From Eleusine coracana subsp. coracana (taxonomy: Eukaryota > Streptophyta > Magnoliopsida > Poales > Poaceae): a stretch of 64,000 bases of DNA. Below the pieces are notes generated by a model that was given only the letters and a program-made list of their open reading frames with translations, did not search any database and was not told the DNA's origin. The translations under genes and the position numbers were made by a program. Below are positions 1 through 11,329 of the stretch, piece after piece (position 1 is the first letter of the stretch; each line of letters starts with the position of its first letter). Where the stretch lies: NCBI GenBank assembly GCA_032690845.1, contig CM064428.1:60139575-60203574 (forward strand). The letters run 5' to 3'.

Positions 1-1130
1 TTCTTTGGATTTGCTTGATAGCGTGCACATAAGCACACACTAAACATGATGTCTGGTCTTGAGGTGGTGAGATAGAGCAAGGACCCAATCATTGATCTAT
101 AGAGCTTGGGGTTCACCGGATTACCCTTTGCATCATCATCCAAGGATTTGCTTGTCGCCATAGGAGTGTGCAAAGTCTTACAATTCTCCATGTTGAATCT
201 CTTGAGAAGATCTTTGGTGTACTTCTCTTGATAGATGAAGTTCCCTTCTCTCAACTGTTTGACTTCAAAACCAAGAAACACATGCAATTCTCCAATCATT
301 GACATTTGAAATTCCCTTGCCATCATCTCCCAAAACTCTTTATTGAACTTCTCATTGGTTGATCCATAGATAATATCATCCATATAGATTTGGCACACAA
401 AGAGATCCTTCCCAACATGTCTTGTGAACAAAGTGCTATCAATGCTTCCAATCTTAAAGCCATTCTTGAGAAGGAAGTTCCTCAAGTGTTCATACCATGC
501 TCTTAGTGCTTGTTTGAGGCCATAGAGAGCTTTCTTCAATTTGTACACATGTCTTGTATGCTTAGTGTCCTCAAACCCTGGAGGTTGTTCCACATAGACT
601 TTCTCATTGATCTCTTCATTCAAGAAGGCACTTTTGACATCCATTTGAAAGAGCTTGAAGTTATTATGTGATGCATAGGCAAGTAAGATCCAAATAGCTT
701 CAAGATGGGCCACAAGAGCAAAGGTTTCTTCAAAGTCATGCTCGCCACTTGAGAATATCCCTTGGCCACTAGGCGAGCATTGTTCTTGACAATTGCTCCT
801 TTCTCATCTTGCTTGTTCTTGAAGACCCATTTAATGCCAACCATATTATGATTCTTGGGCCTTTCAACCAATTTCCATACTTTTCACCTCTTGAAGTTGT
901 TCAACTCTTCTTGCATAGCTATTACCCATTTGTGATCCTCCATAGCTTCATCAATGGTAGTGGGCTCAATCATAGAGATGAAGGAGAAGTTCTCAATTGC
1001 AATATTTGCCTCATCATCATTTTCTTTACTCATGTAGTTGGGCTTGTCTTAATTTCTCCTTGTCCTTACTCCTTGAGATGGACTCCCAATGATCAAGTCA
1101 TGTGAGTGATCCTTGTTGATGGCCTTGGGT
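1..1130 (-). pseudogene. Copia reverse transcriptase fragment
   Basis: Minus-strand translation around 366-377 gives the YMDD catalytic motif of reverse transcriptase (context QIYMDDIIYGS). Around 780-870 lies the RT start region (GIKWVFKNKQDEKG...ARLVAKGYSQ). The frame is shifted near 740-760, where the expected continuation of the RT fingers region is lost. The domain continues beyond the window start. Decayed but clearly recognisable. Confidence 0.85.
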
Positions 1131-1319
1131 CTAGGATGGTGTTTTTCTTGAGTGAGAGGAGCTCTAGGTGAAGTATCTTGAGCATCATGGATTGCTCCTT
1201 GAGATATGAGTATCTTGAATTCTTAGTGAAGTGGGAGAATCACTCATATGCTTTGTTGTTTTGGAGCTAGAGCTTGGTGAGGATGTGGGGCTGTTGTGTG
1301 AAGAGCTCGGAGAACTAAC

Positions 1320-2456
1320 TCAATGTGAAGTATGTGAGGAGGCTTGGGGCTCACTTCTCTCTTGGGTTCCCACATGACTAGGTGGATGCACCCTCAATGA
1401 ATCTTGGGAGGAGCTAATGGAAGAGGCAATGGCATCTTGATTTGGTTCTTGCACCTCGGAAGAAGAGGTTGGTTGAGGTGGTGGAGTTGAGGGCTCATCA
1501 ATGTTTCCATCATTGGCTTCGTGGGGTAAAACCTCGCCCACAGGCATGTTTCTCAAAGCTTCCCTCATAGGCTCATCTCCAATGTTCACTTCATGAAACT
1601 CATATCCTTTCTGAGAACCATTTGACTCATCAAATTGCACATCATAAGATTCTTTAACACATCCTGTGGCTGAGTTGTAGACTCGATATGCTTTGGAAGT
1701 CCCTGAATACCCAACAAGAATGCCTTCATCAGTTCTGCTCTCAAATTTCCCTGGCTTTCTCCTCTTCTTGAGAATGTAGCAAGTGCAGCCAAAAACCCAA
1801 AAATAGGAAACATTGGGTTTCCGTCCAACCAACAGCTCGTATGGTGTCTTCTTCAACAACCGGTGGAGATAGACACGGTTTGAGGTGTAGCAAGCTGTGT
1901 TGATTGCCTCAGCCCAAAATCTTTCATGAGTTCCATACTCATCCAACATAGCACGAGCAAGGGTGATTAGTGTCTTATTCTTCCTCTCCACTACTCCATT
2001 TTGCTCGGGAGTATATGTAGCGGAGAATTCATGCTTGATCCCTTTCTTGTCACAGTACTCCTCCACTGTTGTGTTCTTGAACTCATTCCCATTGTCACTC
2101 CTTATCTTCACAATGCTAGCCTTGAATTCATTCTTTGCTCTACTTGCAAACTTCCTGAAGATATCACTTGCTTGAGACTTGTCCACAAGAAAGAAGGTCC
2201 AAGTGTATCTCATGAAGTCATCCACAATCACCAAGCAATATAGATTCCCTCCCTGACTCTTATAATGTGTTGGCCCAAACAAGTTCATGTGCAAGATCTC
2301 CAGAGGACGATATGTAGACATGAAAGACTTGGTGGGATGAGATAATGCAACTTGCTTCCCAGCTTGACAAGCACTATACAATTTGTCCTTCTCAAAGGTG
2401 ACATTCTTGATTCCTTCAACTAGATTCCTCTTGACCACTTTTCTGAGTTGATTCAT
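1320..2456 (-). pseudogene. Copia integrase (pol fragment)
   Basis: A 378-codon open frame. It begins in the pre-integrase region and carries the integrase core: LHMNLFGP, a DDF segment (VIVDDFMRYTW), the second catalytic Asp in KIRSDNGNEFKN, and the catalytic Glu region in EQNGVVERKNKTL. The C-terminal part (RKPNVSYFWVFGC, KFESRTDEGILVGYS) is typical of Copia integrases. It then runs into a Ser/Pro/Gln-rich linker that normally leads into RT. It is separated from the upstream protease frame by a break near 2456-2481, so the polyprotein is interrupted. Confidence 0.9.
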
Positions 2457-2480
2457 TCCACCATGTGCCAGTCTTCTATG

Positions 2481-3197
2481 CTACAACCATCCTTTAGTTG
2501 CCTTGGTGAATAGGCAAGTACTTGGTGGCATGTTGCTTGACTTGAAGTCTATGACATACAAGTTCCCATGCCTCACTCCATGAAATACTAGTCCCTTCTT
2601 TGCATTTTTAATCATTGCACCATCCTCATCAAATGTGCACTTAAAACCCATGTCACAAAGTTGGCCAATAGACAAGAGGTTGAAGTTGAGGGTTTCCACA
2701 AGAAAGACTTTGGAGAGATGGAGGTCCTCAGTAATGGCCACCTTGCCTAATCCTCTGACTGTTCCTTTTGAATTATCCCCATAGGTCACCTTCTCAATGT
2801 CTTCGTCTTCATCAATGCTTGTGAACATGGTTAGCATCCCGGTCATATGTTGAGTGCACCCACTGTCAAGAATCCAATGAGTACCTTCACACTTGTAGTT
2901 GACCCTGGTGGTAGCCATAAGACAAGCACTGGAGGAAGAAGGGTTAGTATCCAAAGCATTACTGGATTGACTTGCACTAACCTCATCACGTCGAGCGATA
3001 AGTCCAATCCTCATAGATAGGGATCCTTGCAATCCCTTTCTAAAGTCTTCTCTTGATGGAATAGTGAGGAGCACGATACCTCCAATGTCTATGACCATCC
3101 CCCATGTGTACGTTGTCGAGGTCGATGTAGTAATGGGCAGGATCATAGAGACCAGTGAAGTGCTCAAGCACATGTCCCACTTATGAGTGGAGCACAA
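2481..3197 (-). pseudogene. Copia protease and pre-integrase region
   Basis: A 238-codon open frame. The aspartic protease active-site motif appears as WILDSGCTQHMTG, followed by the usual LGKVAI and VFLVETLNFNLLSIGQLCDMG segments, and then the GAG-pre-integrase region (MFHGVRHGNLYVIDF-like). Upstream, toward gag, the frame is shifted near 3180-3200. Confidence 0.85.
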
Positions 3198-4366
3198 GTA
3201 TCATTTTCATTGCTCTCTCAATTGAGAGCTCATGTCTTCTGTTGATCACCTCCTCAAGTAAGAAGCCCCTCTCAGGAGCTATGATTTGTCGGAGAAGCTT
3301 GTCAATCACTTCAAGTGGAGCAATCCTCCGAAGACCTCTGAAGGAGTTTATCCTGCACAAAAGAACATAAATCCTCAGAAAAGTATCACAAAGGTCATCA
3401 TTTGAATTTCTCATAACTTCATCAAATTGGAAGAAGAACTCCTATTGTTGAGCTCGACGAATGCTTTAGACTCGATCTTGTGGAGGAGGTGGGGGACCAG
3501 GACTGGTAGAATCGGTCATCTGAAATGACCGCATGAGCAATGTAGATGATTCTCCCCCTGCCACTCAAAATGCTTGGAGTAGAATTTGGAATGGCACTTG
3601 AGGTAGAACTTGATGAAGCGCCTAATGAAGAGCTTGGTGTAGGTCTTGATCCGAAGGGGTTGTAGAAGCTGTTGCAAGGCAATCTTGTAGAGGGATCAAG
3701 GAAGCTTGAGCTTGAAGCTACTTCCTTCCCTTTTCTTGATGAAGCTCCATTTTCCTTGGAGATCTTCTCCTCCGTCCAGCTTGCGGTGATCTTCTCATCA
3801 TCAAAGAGCAACCCAATCACATTCTCGATGAAGATATCCTTCTCCATGATGAGATCAAGGGTGATGTAGAGTAGTTTGCTGCTAGAGAGCAAGGTGAGGA
3901 TCTTCTCGACTATCACAATCTTGGAAAGCTCAAAAGTAGTTGCTCCAATCCTGTCCACAATACCTCGCAAATGAATAAGAGAGTCAAGTAAGTCCTCATT
4001 CTCATTAGCATGAAAACCAAAGAACTCCTCAACAAGTGTATCACTAGCATGACCAATAAAAGACTTACAAGCATCATCAGTACTAGTCACACTAGAAGAG
4101 CAAGTAAGATCAAGAGAGCCAGCATCATTAATCATGACATTAGGCACACTAGTAGAGTAACCTATCAAAGCATCACTAGTAGAATCTAGGCACTTACTAG
4201 AACTAGGCACATCCACACAATCATCATCATTATACACATGATTATCAGTAAAGGTATTGGCAAAGTCCATAAGTGTGTCCATCAACTCATTCGGAATCAT
4301 GGCATTTAGGTAGCTTTTTAAGCGATCCTTCCATGAGCCATGACCCCGTCCCGAATGGGATGACAT
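3181..4366 (-). pseudogene. Copia gag region
   Basis: Two open frames (3181-3414 and 3422-4366) occupy the position of gag just downstream of the primer site. The larger begins near the primer site and is rich in Ser, Asp and Asn. It contains GVLLPI-type low-complexity stretches rather than a clear nucleocapsid. I do not see a zinc knuckle, so the gag call rests on position and element architecture. Confidence 0.6.
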
Positions 4367-4420
4367 CCCAACTCAATACGGTCACTACTCAAGACGGTTA
4401 AGCCCTACGATGAGCACTTG

Positions 4421-4432
4421 GCTCTGATACCA
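4421..4432 (-). other. Primer binding site (initiator Met-tRNA type)
   Basis: The minus strand reads TGGTATCAGAGC, the standard plant Copia primer site complementary to the 3' end of initiator tRNA-Met. It lies 2 bp inside the LTR boundary, where minus-strand DNA synthesis would be primed. It fixes the orientation of the element and the inner edge of the LTR. Confidence 0.92.
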
Positions 4433-4434
4433 CT

Positions 4435-6337
4435 TGAAAGGACTGAGTGACCGAGAGGGGGGTCAATCGGGAACTCACAGTATGTACCAAAATCGCCAAT
4501 TCCTAAAACCGACCACTCATAACAACTCCTAAACAATTCTAAGGGGGAACACACTAGTAAGATAATGAACCTATGCACGGAACAACCTAAGCATACTAGT
4601 GGATCACACAAGACAATACAACTCATATGCAAGCTAGTGATATAGACACGCGGAAGCAAAAAACTTGCAAAGGGGCCTACTCAAGTAAAGCTACTAGATC
4701 ATCAAGTACAAGATAAGCATATAAGCATGAGTAGCACTATACATACTAGGGTGATCGATCAAGCCAAAGCAACTCCTATACATGCTAGTGATCAAGAGAA
4801 AGCTAAGCACAACTAGCAAATAGAGAAGCCTATTCATGCAAGTGTACAAGTAATCAACTAAAGCATGGTAGCATACAAGAATGAATAGAACGGTATGTAA
4901 AAGCGGAAAATAATGCATCAAAGTAAGGAGTAGAGTAAGAGATGGCTCATGATTTTTTTTCTCGAGGTCTCGGAAGAATGGTGCCTTCCCCTACTCCTCG
5001 TTGGACCACTCCTACCGGAGTCCCGATCCCTCCCGCCACCAATGTGGAGTTCTCGCCCACGAGCCCGCAATCACTCCCGAAGTGAAGACATGGTGCACGT
5101 CACTGCTGCCATCATGGCACAAGCTTGCCTCCCTCGAGAACTTACCGGACTCCCCGAGCCGACATGGGCGCTCGCTATTGATGCCTCTTTCACCGGTGGG
5201 CTCAAATCGTGTACAAATGTATGACGGCCTTCACAATCAATCACGATAGGCTCGATCACCGATATCTAACCGGTCTAGGTCATACCATAGACCAAGAGTA
5301 ACAACCTAAATCACACCCTTAAGGACACCCTAGCCTTAGATGTGCAAGATCACTCCATGTTACTCTCACTAGCACTCTTAAGATATGCAATATCTCCTCC
5401 TAGTGCTCTCCTTTGTTCCTCTTGGCTCTCACCAAATGCTCCAAGCAATTCCACTGGCCAAGAGAGGTCTCCAATACCCCAGCAACGAAGTTATATAGGC
5501 TTCCAACCTCCAACTAGTTATTGCTCCATGAAATCAGCTTTCTGGGCCTACTGACCGGACTGTCCGGTCACTGCAAACCTGAGCACCAACTGCTCTACCC
5601 CTCTGCTGACTTCCACTGACCGGACCGTCCAGTCAGTTGATCGGAACATCCAGTCCGTCTCTCTCTCTAGTCCAAAAACATTTCAGCGTTGATTCCTCTC
5701 TACCCTATTCCTCAGCTGCACTGACCGTACGGTCCTGTCACCTGACCATACCGTCCGGTCTCTATAGCTCCTGCATAGATAGATTCCTTGCTGCTTCGTT
5801 GTAAGTCCCAGAGAACTTCACTTAGTGACCGTACAGTCCGGTCACCACTGACCCCTTTGTCCGGTCACTATGTCCAGAAGTTGAAACTTGTCGTCTTCGC
5901 TTGACTTCGTTTCCCGGCTTCTCCGAACAGCTCCTTGGCTTCTTCGCTGTCACCTAGTGCATGTTATTTCACCGAGCATCCTTGCACATCACTAACTAGA
6001 CATGACCTAAGAGAAATGACCTAGACCCCGTTGATAGTCCGGTTTTTCCTATGGACTCAAAGCCCTAACAACTAGACAAGTGTTCCCAACACATGCTCCA
6101 TAGCTTGTCCTCAGCTTTGATCCATCTCCATCAACCCTTGGACTCCATCAAGCTCACAAGCCTCCATGCTTGCGATCATTGTCTTCAATCGCCAAGGCGG
6201 TCGTCAACTATCATCATAGAGTGGAAGAGGTTTCCTACACGAATAACACTCGTGTAGACATTAGTCATATTTCATGTTTGTCATTCATCACCAAAACATC
6301 ATACCTTGGGGTGACCTCAATGGTCATGATCCTTACA
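4435..6337 (-). repeat. 5' LTR of the Copia element
   Basis: In plus-strand orientation the LTR begins TGAAAGGACTG two bases from the primer site and ends CCTTACA, giving TG...CA ends and a length of 1903 bp. Between about 5540 and 5880 it carries several copies of the semi-palindromic motif GACCGGACxGTCCGGTC and variants. The partner 3' LTR is outside the window, so no LTR divergence or target duplication can be checked. The outer boundary at 6337 is inferred from the TG...CA rule and the start of CACTA-like sequence. Confidence 0.75.
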
Positions 6338-6405
6338 GGCCGGCGGTGGCGCGGGATGGCCAGGTGGGGCGGGCCGGTGTCGGCGCGGGTGGAGAGGGAA
6401 AAGAA

Positions 6406-6407
<2 letters not shown>

Positions 6408-6455
<48 letters not shown>
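6408..6455. repeat. (GA)n microsatellite
   Basis: About 23 uninterrupted GA dinucleotides lie inside the CACTA element. They create spurious Arg-Glu and Ser-Leu open frames on the two strands. Confidence 0.97.
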
Positions 6456-6458
<3 letters not shown>

Positions 6459-7794
6459 AGCAACGGCTAAGTCACTGTAGATCTGTTTGTCGAGTGCCAG
6501 GTCATGGGGCACTCGGCAAACAAGTTTAGATCTATTTGTCGAGTGCCCTTCCCAGCACGCACTCGACAAACATTTTTTTTCAATTTTTTATATAGGTTAT
6601 TTCATGCTTTGTTTTAATTTAAATTTTGAAATTCACTTTGAAAATATGTTGTTAAATGCACTTCACATCCCCTATTCATGTTTCATCAAATATTAGTCTG
6701 TTTTTTCATGTGCTTAAACCTATATTTCAATTTATATTCATTTGAGAATCAATAATTGTAGTTAATACAATTATCAAGCGGATCTAGAAAATTATCAAAA
6801 TTTCATATGTACTAATCCTTGTTGTCTATTGCATGTGCAGAAAAACATGAAGTCAAATATGAATTTAACGTTCACTTTCATTCAAAACGTAGCTTCATCC
6901 TTATTGAACTCTCCGAAACTTTTTCGAAGATGTTCAGGTTTATAAGCGTCGTACGTGAAATATTTTTTGAAACATTCTCCACTATTTATCACAACATTCG
7001 TATATGATACAATGTCATCTGGACAAATCTCATGATTTTTTAACTTTATTTGAATTTTATAGAATTTCAGAACGATTCGGTCACACGGTTGAAGTCAGGT
7101 ATCGGGAAACTAACATTTGATTTTTTCTGTCATTTCATGTATATGGCCTTGCAATGGACTCAAGATCATGAATATAATTTTTTAATTCAGTTTATTCCAT
7201 AATTTGAATCACGTAGTTCAAATTTTATTTATATGGAAAAATACCTTTGAAAGGAAAAAAGCTAATTAAAAATACCTGAGATATGGAAAAATGTATCAAA
7301 TTAGAACATGAAGTATGTCATACATTACTTCTTGAGGAGGAAAACTTTGGAGAGAAGATAAGAAAAAAAAAAACAAATCTTTGTCGAGTGTCTTGGGAAG
7401 CAATCGGCGAAAGTACCCTTTGCCAAGTGCCGGATGAGGTGGCACTCGGCAAGTACCGTAATGTGTCAAGTGCTGCCTAGGGCACATGACAAAATGCAAG
7501 TCTTTGCCGAGTGTCTGTTAGTCAGCACTCGACAAAGATCTAACGGCCGTTAGGTTGCTACACGAGCACTGCCATGTGGCATCTTTGATGTGTGTTGTCC
7601 CTCCAACACTCAGCAAACCGTCTCATATTTTGAAGTTATTTCTTTGCCGGGTGCTGGTGTCACGAGGCACTCAGCAAAGATGAGGTATGCCAAGTGCTTT
7701 GGGTATGCCGAGGGCCCTGATTTATCGCACTCGGCAAACAGCCTCTTTACCAAGTGGCCGATAATTTATACTCGGCAAACATTATGGCACTCGT

Positions 7795-7817
7795 CATACT
7801 CTAGTTTTCCCGTAGTG
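7795..7817 (-). repeat. CACTA terminal inverted repeat (right end)
   Basis: Read on the minus strand this is CACTACGGGAAAACTAG followed by AGTATG. The CACTA start plus an A-rich stretch is the expected TIR for an En/Spm element. Confidence 0.85.
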
Positions 7818-8150
7818 CGCTGCCATCTTTTTCTGTTCATCGATCACACATTAAAATCAAACTATAAAGGGTGGTATAAGATTAGATCATTATAGTTTTT
7901 CACACCTCATATTGAGTCACCATTGTGCCATATATCTCCCCGTGTCCACAGAGACCGACGGCAGCATGCAAACAGCGTTGCGTCATCAGCATCAGATAAA
8001 CAACCAACCAAAAGGTCGTTCGCCCAGGTGACCCGGTGCATGACCTAATGTCATATTGATTGAGCTATTGTGTACCAATCAGTGAAAGCCTAAAGTGATG
8101 GTCAAATATGGAGAAGTCACTTATCCATTGCAAATGCCACTAGTCGTATT
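7818..8150. other. Intergenic spacer, no gene seen
   Basis: Mixed-composition DNA between the CACTA end and the SINE. I see no coding exon, RNA gene or clear repeat. Confidence 0.6.
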
Positions 8151-8154
8151 AATG

Positions 8155-8458
8155 CAAAATGGCAAACTGAGCTTAGGTCAGATGGTTAGGTTCATTATGT
8201 TAGAACCAACCCATTCAGATTCAAATTTCAGATTTGACAGGAATGTTGCATTTACGGCTAATTATTCTTTTAGTAGTAGACGATGTCCCGTTAATAATAA
8301 GGCATCTGTGATGACTTTGTGAATCTTACGATAAAGCTGACTTAGTCTTTCAGAGGCACTCATAGGGATAGGGTATGTATGCCTATGTTCATAGGGACGA
8401 TGACTCGTGGGTGTATGTGAGTGTCTGTATTTGTACTATGTTCAATTCGCAAAAAAAA
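8155..8458 (+). mobile_element. tRNA-derived SINE (grass type)
   Basis: The head contains an A-box-like GCTTAGGTCAGATGGTTAGG and, about 45 bp on, a degenerate B-box-like segment (ATTCAGATTCAAAT). The 3' body has the characteristic grass SINE tail (GAGGCACTCATAGGGATAGGG, then GTGTATGTGAGTGTCTG) and ends in an A-rich run. Boundaries are approximate because no clear target duplication was found. Confidence 0.75.
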
Positions 8459-8639
8459 ATATTGAAACAAAATACAATTATATCCTCCGAATATACTGTA
8501 GTATTTAGTCCGCTAAGTGAGACACAATACAGCACACATTACTGTGTAAACTCAAAAAAAAAAATCAGTAGCCGAATGCAAATATCTGTATGAATATGAA
8601 GTCACCAGTATTTATTCCTCTCAGCAATGCAATACGTAA

Positions 8640-8750
8640 ACAGAAAGACACAAGAAAGAACTCTCATTTTATTCTCGTGCTAGCATATAAGCGTATTCAT
8701 CCGAAGTGTGCTACTCTGTTTCACTGCAAAATTCAGTTATTGATACTGTC
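8640..8750 (-). pseudogene. Remnant of a receptor-kinase gene 3' end
   Basis: This stretch (ATTTTATTCTCGTGCTAGCA, then AAGTGTGCTACTCTGTTTCA) matches the 3' UTR and stop-codon region of the intact kinase gene at about 17860-17935. A second, fuller copy of the same gene type ends only about 500 bp away at 9236. So this is either a tandem-duplicate scrap or the 3' end of the 9.2-kb pseudogene split off by an insertion. No coding frame remains. Confidence 0.6.
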
Positions 8751-9235
8751 CACGCAAACTGTTTCATTGAGGTGAGGTCAAGACTTCTAACCTAATGTTA
8801 TATGGTGGTACTACTAATCAATCAACTCAATGAAAGTCTAAGCTACAAGAAATATAGACAGTTTTCTTCTTAACTGTTCATCCTATAGTGGACACCGGTA
8901 GTTAATAAATTATATATTTTTTAACTTTCAGTCAATGGTTTGTTACTTTATGTTTTAATTTTTTTTATAAGATTATCTATATAATAATATAAACCATTTG
9001 ATCTAGATTTAATAGCTCAAAGAGGTGACTGAAAGTTATCCAAACTTTCAGTCAGATAAAAATTAGCAAGCACTATAAGAAATATGTGACTGCTGTAGTA
9101 TTTGATGCGTCACTGCTTTAGTATCCCAACTACATTAGTCACTGCTTTAGTATTTTAAACTGTGTTTTCGTCAAGTTACCAAACAGATAAGAATAAAAGT
9201 TCCGAAAGAAATTAGTACCCGCTGATGAGCATATA
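8751..9235. other. AT-rich spacer, possible MITE debris
   Basis: Contains two diverged segments resembling DNA-transposon ends (CTACAAGAAATATAGACAG near 8843 and CACTATAAGAAATATGTGAC near 9071). They are too weak for a firm element call. No gene seen. Confidence 0.4.
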
Positions 9236-10852
9236 CTAAGTGGTTTCCTCGTAAGTACTACTATGATACTCTGTTTCAGCGGGTGACTCCTCACCAGGGG
9301 AGTCCTCTCCTCGTGACAAATCGGCATAAGCTGTCTCTTCCAGGGAACGAACTGCGTCAGCAATAGATTGCATATCCGGACCTAGGAGGACAGGCAATTC
9401 GGCATCTTCCCGTCGCAGCACATCCATGGCTTGCGCGATGGTCGGTCGCTGGCTCTGCTCCTGATGCGTGCACCATCTGCCGCTCGTCGAACTCGCCGTC
9501 CAGCCGCCGGTCCGCCGCTCCAAGAATCGAGTTCCGGCGGTACATGTCGCGGACCCAGTTCACCAGCGCCGGCGTCCTGTTTGACTGCTGCGTCGAGGTC
9601 GTTGGCCGTCTGCCGCATGCCATCTCGAGAAGGACGACGCCGAAGCTGTAGACGTCCGACTCGGCGCTGGGCCTCCGATTGTTCACGAACTCCGGGTCGA
9701 TGTACCCGAGCGTCCCAGCCACGACATGCGTGGTTCGCGGGTCGGCGTCGTGGTCGATGAACCTTGCTTGCCCGAAGTCCCCGAGCTTGGCGTTGCAGGA
9801 GGTGTCCAGCATGATGTTTGCCGGCTTGATGTCGCCGTGCACGACGCACTGCCCGCACTCCGTGTGGAGGTAGAGTATGGCAGAGCCCACGCCAAGCGCA
9901 ACCTTGTACCTGTCCGTGCACGTTGACATCATTGACTGTTTATCTAAACATGATGACATTAATTAACGGAGCTGCATGGGAAAGTGAGAGGGTCTCAATT
10001 TTGGTACCTGTTGGACCAGGTGAGTATCCTCTGTGGATCATAGAGATGCTTGTCGAGGCTACCATTTGGCACAAACTCGTAGACAAGCAAGAGGTCTCTG
10101 TGGTCCTGAGCGTCGCACCAGCCAAGGAGTTGGACGATGTTCCGGTGCCTCAGGCTCGTCATGATATTCACCTCGGCCTCGAACTCCTTGGCTCCCTGAA
10201 TGGAAGATCCTTGAGACAGCACCTTGATGGCTACGTGGCGGTCCTGATCACCGAGATAGCCTCGGTACACCGGGCCGAATCCACCTCTCCCACACTTCGC
10301 CTCGTCAGTGAACCCCTGCGTCGCAATGGCAACCTCACTGTGGCTGTACCGTCTGGGAGTCGAGCGGCAGAGTTCAGACAACCAAATGCGGGGCAGTGTG
10401 AAGATTGGTGAAAGCGATGCCTTGACCTCGGCTCGCAAAGAAGGGAGCTTCTTGGTCCGCTTGCACCACAGCAAAACGCCTGTAATGGTGCAAAGAAGAG
10501 CAAGCAAACCCGAACCGACGGTGATTGCTGCCGTTCTAGTAAGTGTGTTCAGCTTACGGTCCAACACCGGACGAGGAGAATGGAAGTTTCTTTTCGTTTT
10601 GCCATGATGTGCACCTGACTTTGCTCTAGGTTCGCGAAAGCTTGCACTCTGTGCTGTGCTAGTCGTGTTTGCCGGTGATACTTCGCTCTTCTTGGCATCG
10701 TTGACGTCGTCCTCATGATAGAAGGAAGGACGGCGAAGATAATGTATACCAGGCTCAGTTCCGTAGTACTTAATCCACGATGCAATAAGCTTCACTCGTG
10801 CCAGAGGATCGAGGGATTTGGCAGAGAAGTTGATTCTGTATGCGCAGCACAC
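9236..10852 (-). pseudogene. Lectin-receptor-kinase-like gene, copy 1 (truncated, frameshifted)
   Basis: The minus-strand structure is exon 10852-10008, a 98-bp GT-AG intron (10007-9910), then an exon from 9909. The first exon holds a membrane segment (ITVGSGLLALLCTITGVLLW) and the kinase N-lobe with glycine loop GRGGFGPVYRG and Lys in HVAIKVLSQ. The second holds a non-RD catalytic loop HGDIKPANIML, DFG (GDFGQARF), and the APE-region equivalent GTLGYIDPEF. After GEFDERQM a 26-nt deletion relative to copy 2 removes the VLVTGLWCAH segment and shifts the frame. The original C-terminal frame resumes from about 9460 to the stop at 9236. The ectodomain is largely missing: an LTR retrotransposon abuts the 5' end at 10861. 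The kinase most resembles L-type lectin receptor kinases. Non-functional as a full receptor. Confidence 0.88.
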
Positions 10853-10860
10853 GTCATAAC

Positions 10861-11103
10861 TGTTGAGTTATCGACGATTATATGCACATAGGTCGAAGTA
10901 GAAAACAAAACTAAAAGCAATAAAAATAGAGGAGACGAAATTTTTTATTAAATAATTCTGTCAAAATTACAAAGGGGTGTCTCCTCAACTATTTATAAGG
11001 GGGAAATCCTACTTTATGTTGGGCTAGAATTAGATAAGGAGCCCACATGGGTCAGGAGTCCTTCTTCTAGAAGGTGGGCCTGACCCATAAGCGTTTTACA
11101 ACA
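10861..11103 (-). repeat. 3' LTR of the second Copia element
   Basis: 243 bp bounded by TGTTG...CAACA, i.e. a 5-bp inverted terminal repeat with the TG...CA rule satisfied. It lies next to a polypurine tract on the internal side. It contains a TATTTATAAGG-like stretch near 10990, but promoter function cannot be assigned. Confidence 0.82.
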
Positions 11104-11114
11104 CTCCCCTTGGG
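11104..11114 (-). other. Polypurine tract
   Basis: Minus strand CCCAAGGGGAG abuts the LTR at 11103. This is the expected position for the primer of plus-strand synthesis. It supports both the boundary and the orientation. Confidence 0.8.
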
Positions 11115-11329
11115 TTCTTTATCACGATAAATATGCCTCATAAAAACTCCTTAAAACCCCAGTGGAAAAAATAGAGAAAAGAGCACATATTACCGTCACT
11201 TGTATTATACACATTGGCTCATCAAAAACTTTAATGAGAAAACTTTATATGAAAAACTCATAAGAGAAAAAGAATATAATGCTTTAATCTTCATGATTAA
11301 TGCTTATCAATCTTCATAAACGACATGAA

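Larger units (their letters stand above)
1..4420 (-). mobile_element. Ty1/copia LTR retrotransposon, internal region (partial, cut by window start)
   Basis: On the minus strand the order is tRNA primer site, gag, protease/pre-integrase, integrase, then reverse transcriptase. Integrase before RT is diagnostic of Ty1/copia rather than Ty3. The element runs off the left edge of the window, so the rest of RT, RNase H and the 3' LTR are not visible. The reading frame is broken in several places (between gag and protease, after integrase, and in RT), so this copy is non-autonomous. The long LTR beginning TGAAAG and the Met-tRNA primer site suggest the SIRE/Maximus lineage. That lineage call is inference. 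Confidence 0.9.
6338..7817. mobile_element. CACTA (En/Spm) DNA transposon, right part
   Basis: Many copies of the grass CACTA subterminal motif TTTGCCGAGTGCC and its inverse GGCACTCGGCAAA occur at about 6487-6570, 7380-7460, 7500-7540 and 7640-7795. The element ends at 7817 with GTAGTG preceded by TTTTCCC, which is the reverse of the CACTA...GGGAAAA terminus. No transposase frame is seen. The left end is missing from the window, which fits insertion of the Copia element into this CACTA element with the left part lying beyond the window start. Confidence 0.85.

Noticed and set aside
809..1105. 98-codon plus-strand open frame
   Set aside because: Antisense to the Copia reverse transcriptase; no independent coding signal.
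6170..6529. 119-codon frame with Arg-Glu repeats
   Set aside because: Produced by the (GA)n tract spanning the LTR-CACTA junction.
9382..9921. 179-codon frame rich in Arg and His
   Set aside because: Alternate frame of the GC-rich kinase copy 1; the correct frame shows the kinase motifs.
9923..10411. 162-codon plus-strand frame
   Set aside because: Antisense shadow of the kinase N-lobe exon.
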